DNA of 7,606 nucleotides from Hyphomicrobiales bacterium. Lineage in GTDB: Bacteria; Pseudomonadota; Alphaproteobacteria; Rhizobiales; JAJFHR01. Location: contig JAJFHR010000104.1 of assembly GCA_021775515.1 (NCBI GenBank), positions 1-7,606 on the forward strand, given 5' to 3'. Shown here piece after piece: positions 4,127 to 7,606 of the stretch; positions within the stretch are counted from its first letter, which is position 1, and every line of letters starts with the position of its first letter. The notes beneath the pieces are model-generated. The model was not told where the DNA came from and ran no database searches. It saw nothing but the letters and a program-made list of their open reading frames with translations. A program made the position numbers and the translations under genes.

Positions 4127-7100
4127 TTAGCCACAGGTGTATCGGCACCATTTAGAAGTCTGGCCGATAAACAACCGTTTGCCGGTGGGACAGCGTACCG
4201 GTTTGTTATAATAGCCACGCTGGCATGCGCGCGGTCGCGATCGCGGCCGCGGAGCGGCTCGGCGCGGGCGAGGCCGAACCGCGGGGCCGGTCCGGCGGCG
4301 TGGCGCCGGGCGAAAACGATCCCTATTTTGTCTGTTGCGGCCTAGGCGATCAATTGTGCCGAGAATTCCACCAATCACGGCGGCGGAATCTGATGATCTG
4401 TGTTGAGGTTGTGGTGGCGGCGGCGGTTGTCGTCTGACGGTGCGGGTAATACATCTGTATTTGCCGCTGCGGTAGACTTTAACATCAACCAAAGAATTGG
4501 GATATCGACGGCGACAGGCAGCCCAGGCCTGTTGACTGTTCGCTCGGGCCGTGCGGCGGCAGTTATAAGTTCCATTCGCCCGGATTTTCCCGGCTACCAT
4601 GCCGCGACCTCGGTTGGCCCGACACCAGGCATTTGCTGTTCGTCTGTTTGGCACGCAAGCATAATTTCCGGCTGGAAGTTTTTTCCCGGCATAATACCCC
4701 GGGCCATTTAGTTGAACACATTCCTGATTGGCAGCGTTGCGGTCGCGCCGGGCTTGCTCTCGCTGGCGCCGAGCTTCGTCGCGGGCTCGCGTCCGGCCAC
4801 ACTTCCTCTTAGCGGCTGAAAGCCTGGCGATCATTTTGCCTTTTGCACGATGATTTGAGCCTTCGAAGCGGGCTTTCCACCGCGAAATGGCCTCTTCATT
4901 ACATGTATTGATTGCGGCATTTGCCGCACGGGCGGCGCCGGCGGCGCGGGCCACCACTTGCACGCCATTATTGATGCGATCGTGAATGTTGCCGCATTGA
5001 CCGGCCGGAACACCAGAAACATCCGAGCGCGCCGCGTCCAGCAAGCGTTGGGCCTGGCTGTTGTTGCCCTTATGATATTGCTGCAAGGCCCGGTTGATTT
5101 TAATTTTAGCGGCCGTGCAGGCAGTTACATTCTGACTGGCCTGGTCAACAATTGATGCATTTGCCTCTGCAATCCGCGTTTGCAGCGGTGCACAAGCAGC
5201 CCCGCCGCCAAGGGATGCTAACTCCTGATTTGCCCGGCCGAGCCTGGTGCGGGCCTGTTCCGGTTCGTTGCGGCGAGTAAGCGATGTTGCCTCATAAATA
5301 AGCCCCTCAATGCGGCCAAGCGCGCGCGCCTTGTCCTGGAGTTTGCGCCGCAGGGTTTTAGCATCGTCGCTTTTTGCCCCGGCGAGGCTTCCAATCGCCC
5401 GGTTGAGGTCGTTCAGGTCGCATGATCCAACGGCTGTCTGGGCCTGTTGGACCGATCCGGCATCATTGCGCTGGTTAATTTGATCCTGAATATCTGCAAC
5501 ATCATTTTGGACGGCCGGGCAATTGGCGATGTCAGAATTTTTGAGGTCAGCCTGCGCCCCGGCAACGTCATCGCCGTCAAGCTTTGATCGGGCACTGGTT
5601 ATCGCCTTGTTTGCCTTGTCACAAGCATCGGCTTTTTGTTTTTCATCAGCTTTGGCTTCTGCTTGTTGAAAACAGGCTCGCGCTTTGTCAGCCTTTTCGC
5701 GTGCCCAGCGAGAATTGCTTTCAATTTCTGCCAAAGCGTCCCTAATAACGGCAAGTTTGAGTTTGCGTCTGTCGATAATTTTTTTGCGGGCTTTGGTGAA
5801 TTGTTCTGTATCCCTGTATCCGGTTTCGGTCAGATTGAATTTGCCAGCGCAGGTTATCATAACAAGATTGGCATTATCCTTGGTACATTGAGCCGCCTGT
5901 CTTTTGAGTTTTTCAATCCGCGATTTATATCCAGCCAGGCGGGCTTCGAAGAGGGCGTAATTTGCCGTATCCAAATCCCTGCCAAAATCTCTCAAAGCCT
6001 GAGTGGAAATGCTGTGAACCTTTTCTGCAGCAATGAAATTTCCGTCGCTCTTTTGCCAGTGAGAGACCAATGAGCCACCGTCTGAAACCTTTTTAAAATA
6101 CGGTTGAAGCTCTTTGCTGAGAGCTTGACAATAGTTTTTCAATGGTGTGTAGGCTTCTGCCCGCTTGGCATCAAATTCCTGCGGCGAGGGGAAGGGTATT
6201 GGCGCAGATAATCTTGCAATCAACGGATCAGCAATGGCTTTTGCCGTGTTTTTAAGCTGGTCGGCCAATACGGCATGGTTGCGGCCCCTGAGCGCCTGTT
6301 CTTTTCCCAGCGCGGCATTGGCGGCAGCATCTTCACCGGCTTTACAGGCTTGCGAAGCTGCATCGCGCGCGCTTTCATTTGCGAGTTTTATTGCCTTGAG
6401 AAGCCCTTTTAGTTGTTCATACACCGGTTTATGGTCAATCGTGTCGACGGTTTTGGTGTTGGTGAATTGCGATAACCGCCGTTTGCTTTCCTGAGCAATG
6501 CGGTCCATTTCGCTGCCGCTGGCCTTGGCATTTTGCGCTTTTCTGCATAATGCCAAATCGCCTTGTACGGCTGTTTCAAGTTGTGAAATCGCCGTGTCGA
6601 GAACACCGAAACCTGCTTCAAGTCGTGCAACGGTATCGGCCATGCGTCTGCGTTTATCCTCCGCGGCGTTTTTTTCGGTTTGGTTGTCTTGCGGTGGGGC
6701 AGCTCCCGCGGTCTCGGTGTCGCCTGCGGACTTTTCATCCTCAGGTTTGCTTTCGGATTTTGGGGGTGTTGCAGTATCGGCATCGGCGGTCACCGGCAGG
6801 TCGATACCAGGAATAGGATTGCCGTTTGCGAGATCGTCGCGCAATTTATCGCGGTAATCTTCAAGTGTTGGTCCTAATATGCCTATAGCGATATCGCCAA
6901 CCGGACTATCGATCTGGAGGAAGTCGGGCATTTCCGAATTGAGATTGTTTGCGCCGTTTACAATACCTCGTAAAACTGAAGGGCTATCGAGTATTCCAGC
7001 CTTTGATCCCAGTTTTTCCCTCAGGCGGGCCATTTCGGCTGGCGGGATTTTGCTTAGTGCATCGCTGTAAATTTTATCGAAATCGGGTTGGGCAAGTGCG

Positions 7101-7495
7101 TGGTCAATTGAGCTTTGCAAAACCCCGGACATATCTCGGCGCGGGATGGCATATAGGCGACCGTCACCACCTTTTATGACTGCGAGGGATTTGTCGTTGA
7201 GTTTTGATTTTAAATCCTGTTTTGACGTAATTGCCCGATTTTTCAGCCAGTCAGATTTACCTTCTCCAGCCTTAACGTCTGCAGGCATTCTGTCTTTAAG
7301 CTTGTCGTAGAGCACACCGGCCTGGGGATTTGCGCCCCTGAATGTCGACAGAATATCCAGGCCGCGGCCAAGTTGGGTGTTCCGGTCGGACGCAGCATTT
7401 GCCACACTTGCGACGATGATCAGAAGAACGAATATCAGGGGTAGCAGGCCAAAAAAATACCTCACCTGCCTCCGGTCAAAATAACCCTCCGGCAT
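4127..7495 (-). CDS. Large exported cysteine-rich helical protein, function unknown
   Basis: I do not recognise this 1122-residue protein. Visible architecture: a basic N-terminus and one hydrophobic helix (about 14-34) ending VANA-AS, either a signal peptide or a membrane anchor. Residues 35-235 are soluble and mostly helical. A Pro/Glu/Asp/Thr-rich linker follows (about 236-285), then a long Ala/Lys/Glu/Arg helical, coiled-coil-like region (286-620). Residues 629-846 hold three helical repeats with a Cys each. An Arg-rich helix (895-920) is followed by three C-x20-C modules (926-1015), a PPPPPQPQ stretch (1024-1031), a Gly/Ile patch (1039-1050) and an Arg/Pro tail (1060-1090). It ends in a four-Cys segment (1091-1121). 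Cysteines are spread through the chain, pointing to disulfides in the periplasm or outside. AAGGA (7502-7506) precedes the ATG by six bases. A scaffold, cell-wall or polyanion-binding role is possible but unproven. Confidence 0.88.
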   Translation of the reverse strand: MPEGYFDRRQVRYFFGLLPLIFVLLIIVASVANAASDRNTQLGRGLDILSTFRGANPQAGVLYDKLKDRMPADVKAGEGKSDWLKNRAITSKQDLKSKLNDKSLAVIKGGDGRLYAIPRRDMSGVLQSSIDHALAQPDFDKIYSDALSKIPPAEMARLREKLGSKAGILDSPSVLRGIVNGANNLNSEMPDFLQIDSPVGDIAIGILGPTLEDYRDKLRDDLANGNPIPGIDLPVTADADTATPPKSESKPEDEKSAGDTETAGAAPPQDNQTEKNAAEDKRRRMADTVARLEAGFGVLDTAISQLETAVQGDLALCRKAQNAKASGSEMDRIAQESKRRLSQFTNTKTVDTIDHKPVYEQLKGLLKAIKLANESARDAASQACKAGEDAAANAALGKEQALRGRNHAVLADQLKNTAKAIADPLIARLSAPIPFPSPQEFDAKRAEAYTPLKNYCQALSKELQPYFKKVSDGGSLVSHWQKSDGNFIAAEKVHSISTQALRDFGRDLDTANYALFEARLAGYKSRIEKLKRQAAQCTKDNANLVMITCAGKFNLTETGYRDTEQFTKARKKIIDRRKLKLAVIRDALAEIESNSRWAREKADKARACFQQAEAKADEKQKADACDKANKAITSARSKLDGDDVAGAQADLKNSDIANCPAVQNDVADIQDQINQRNDAGSVQQAQTAVGSCDLNDLNRAIGSLAGAKSDDAKTLRRKLQDKARALGRIEGLIYEATSLTRRNEPEQARTRLGRANQELASLGGGAACAPLQTRIAEANASIVDQASQNVTACTAAKIKINRALQQYHKGNNSQAQRLLDAARSDVSGVPAGQCGNIHDRINNGVQVVARAAGAARAANAAINTCNEEAISRWKARFEGSNHRAKGKMIARLSAAKRKCGRTRARDEARRQREQARRDRNAANQECVQLNGPGYYAGKKLPAGNYACVPNRRTANAWCRANRGRGMVAGKIRANGTYNCRRTARANSQQAWAACRRRYPNSLVDVKVYRSGKYRCITRTVRRQPPPPPQPQHRSSDSAAVIGGILGTIDRLGRNRQNRDRFRPAPRRRTGPAVRPRPRRAAPRPRSRPRACQRGYYNKPVRCPTGKRLFIGQTSKWCRYTCG
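4226..4318 (-). other. Arg/Pro-rich low-complexity tail, very GC-rich DNA
   Basis: Residues 1060-1090 of the large protein are almost entirely Arg, Pro and Ala, with RRR, RPRPRR and RPRSRPR clusters. The DNA is a sharp local GC peak full of GCG and CGG. The segment is strongly cationic and probably unstructured, so it could bind polyanions such as nucleic acid, peptidoglycan-linked polymers or lipopolysaccharide. Low-complexity DNA like this tends to change length between strains. Confidence 0.7.
4442..4732 (-). repeat. Three C-x20-C protein modules in tandem
   Basis: Within the large protein, residues 922-950, 954-982 and 990-1018 align without gaps between their cysteines. The pairs are C926/C947, C958/C979 and C994/C1015, each separated by exactly 20 residues. 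Other shared positions are Ala/Trp just before the first Cys, a Gly or Lys-rich turn in the middle, and G-x-Y-x-C (or N-Y-x-C) at the end. The DNA copies are diverged, so this is an old duplication. Each module is likely a small disulfide-closed beta hairpin. Confidence 0.72.
4958..5611 (-). repeat. Three diverged helical repeats, each with a Cys
   Basis: Residues about 629-676, 731-782 and 797-846 of the large protein share a plan. A helix is followed by a G/E-D/N turn, then an AQxxL or ARxxL helix, a loop, one Cys (659, 768, 834) and a helix with a conserved Ile (DIQDQI, LQTRI, IHDRI). They look like TPR-type helical hairpins with an added Cys. The alignment was made by eye and the boundaries are approximate. 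Confidence 0.45.
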
Positions 7496-7548
7496 AATAT
7501 GTCCTTTCGGTCACACTGCGCCTATACTGCGGTACCCCAATTGGTTTT

Positions 7549-7577
7549 ATTCTAATGTTTTATGGTCTTGCTCGCAA
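7549..7577 (-). promoter_or_regulatory. Sigma-70-type promoter for the large gene
   Basis: On the minus strand TTGCGA (7577-7572) is followed by a 17-base spacer and TAGAAT (7554-7549). The -10 matches TATAAT at five of six positions and the -35 matches TTGACA at four of six. Transcription would start near 7542, leaving about 47 bases of leader with AAGGA before the ATG at 7495. The -35 lies inside a hairpin-forming dyad, a possible regulator site. Confidence 0.45.
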
Positions 7578-7586
7578 GCCATGAAA
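7558..7586. repeat. Dyad / stem-loop overlapping the large gene's -35
   Basis: CTTGC (7567-7571) and GCAAG (7574-7578) pair around a 2-base loop. The stem extends through ATGG/CCAT with one bulged T at 7566 and then TTT/AAA. It may be an operator for the gene at 4127-7495 or a stem-loop ending a gene beyond the right edge. No T-tract follows on either strand. Confidence 0.35.
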
Positions 7587-7606
7587 GATAAGATGAGATC
7601 GACCCC

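Noticed and set aside
4225..4437. GC-rich plus-strand open frame rich in Ala, Gly and Val
   Set aside because: It is the complement of the Arg/Pro-rich tail and poly-Pro of the large protein, which explains the composition.
5636..6073. A 145-codon plus-strand open frame with a hydrophobic-looking start
   Set aside because: It lies wholly antisense to the large gene, whose composition and frame are continuous; no ribosome-binding site or recognisable domain was seen.
6442..6447. TGTCGA (ECF42-like -35) inside the large gene, and similar hits near 6595 and 7345
   Set aside because: None has CGWC after about 17 bases, and all lie inside coding sequence.
1..7606. CRISPR array, tRNA, rRNA, transposase or phage genes
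   Set aside because: No regularly spaced repeats, cloverleaf sequences, rRNA-like stretches or transposase/integrase motifs were seen on either strand.

Overview
The window looks like chromosomal DNA from an alphaproteobacterium, plausibly Hyphomicrobiales. The hints are an FNR/FixK-type dyad ahead of a small soluble cytochrome c, a palindromic intergenic repeat of the style common in that order, and the family make-up of the genes. This placement is an inference from style; there is no rRNA or marker gene to fix it.

Layout: a GufA-like ZIP metal transporter runs off the left edge on the minus strand (1-733). A 407-base divergent gap carries two FNR/FixK-type dyads and leads to a plus-strand periplasmic monohaem cytochrome c (1141-1551). 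The gap to the next gene (1552-1782) separates convergent genes and holds two perfect inverted repeats. A minus-strand block follows: a VOC/glyoxalase-fold protein (1783-2166), an ECF42-type sigma factor with a long C-terminal extension (2246-3478) and a DGPF/YCII-family protein (3482-3850). Next come a 107-base palindromic repeat element (3977-4083) and a very large minus-strand gene (4127-7495). That gene encodes an unrecognised, exported, cysteine-rich helical protein of 1122 residues. Its own likely promoter sits just upstream at 7549-7577.

How the genes work together: the clearest system is the ECF42 cassette. DGPF and sigma genes are almost contiguous and probably co-transcribed. The same bipartite motif, TTGTCGG-N17-CGTCCTTG on the minus strand, occurs twice: once upstream of the DGPF start and once between the sigma stop and the VOC start. 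Spacing is identical both times, and the cores resemble what I recall of ECF42 promoters (TGTCGA / CGWC). This suggests an autoregulated sigma factor that drives its own operon and gives the VOC gene a separate internal promoter. The cytochrome is probably induced when oxygen is low. The giant gene is the least explained object: a signal peptide or anchor, an acidic linker, helical Cys-containing repeats, three C-x20-C modules, an Arg/Pro-rich tail and a terminal four-Cys segment.
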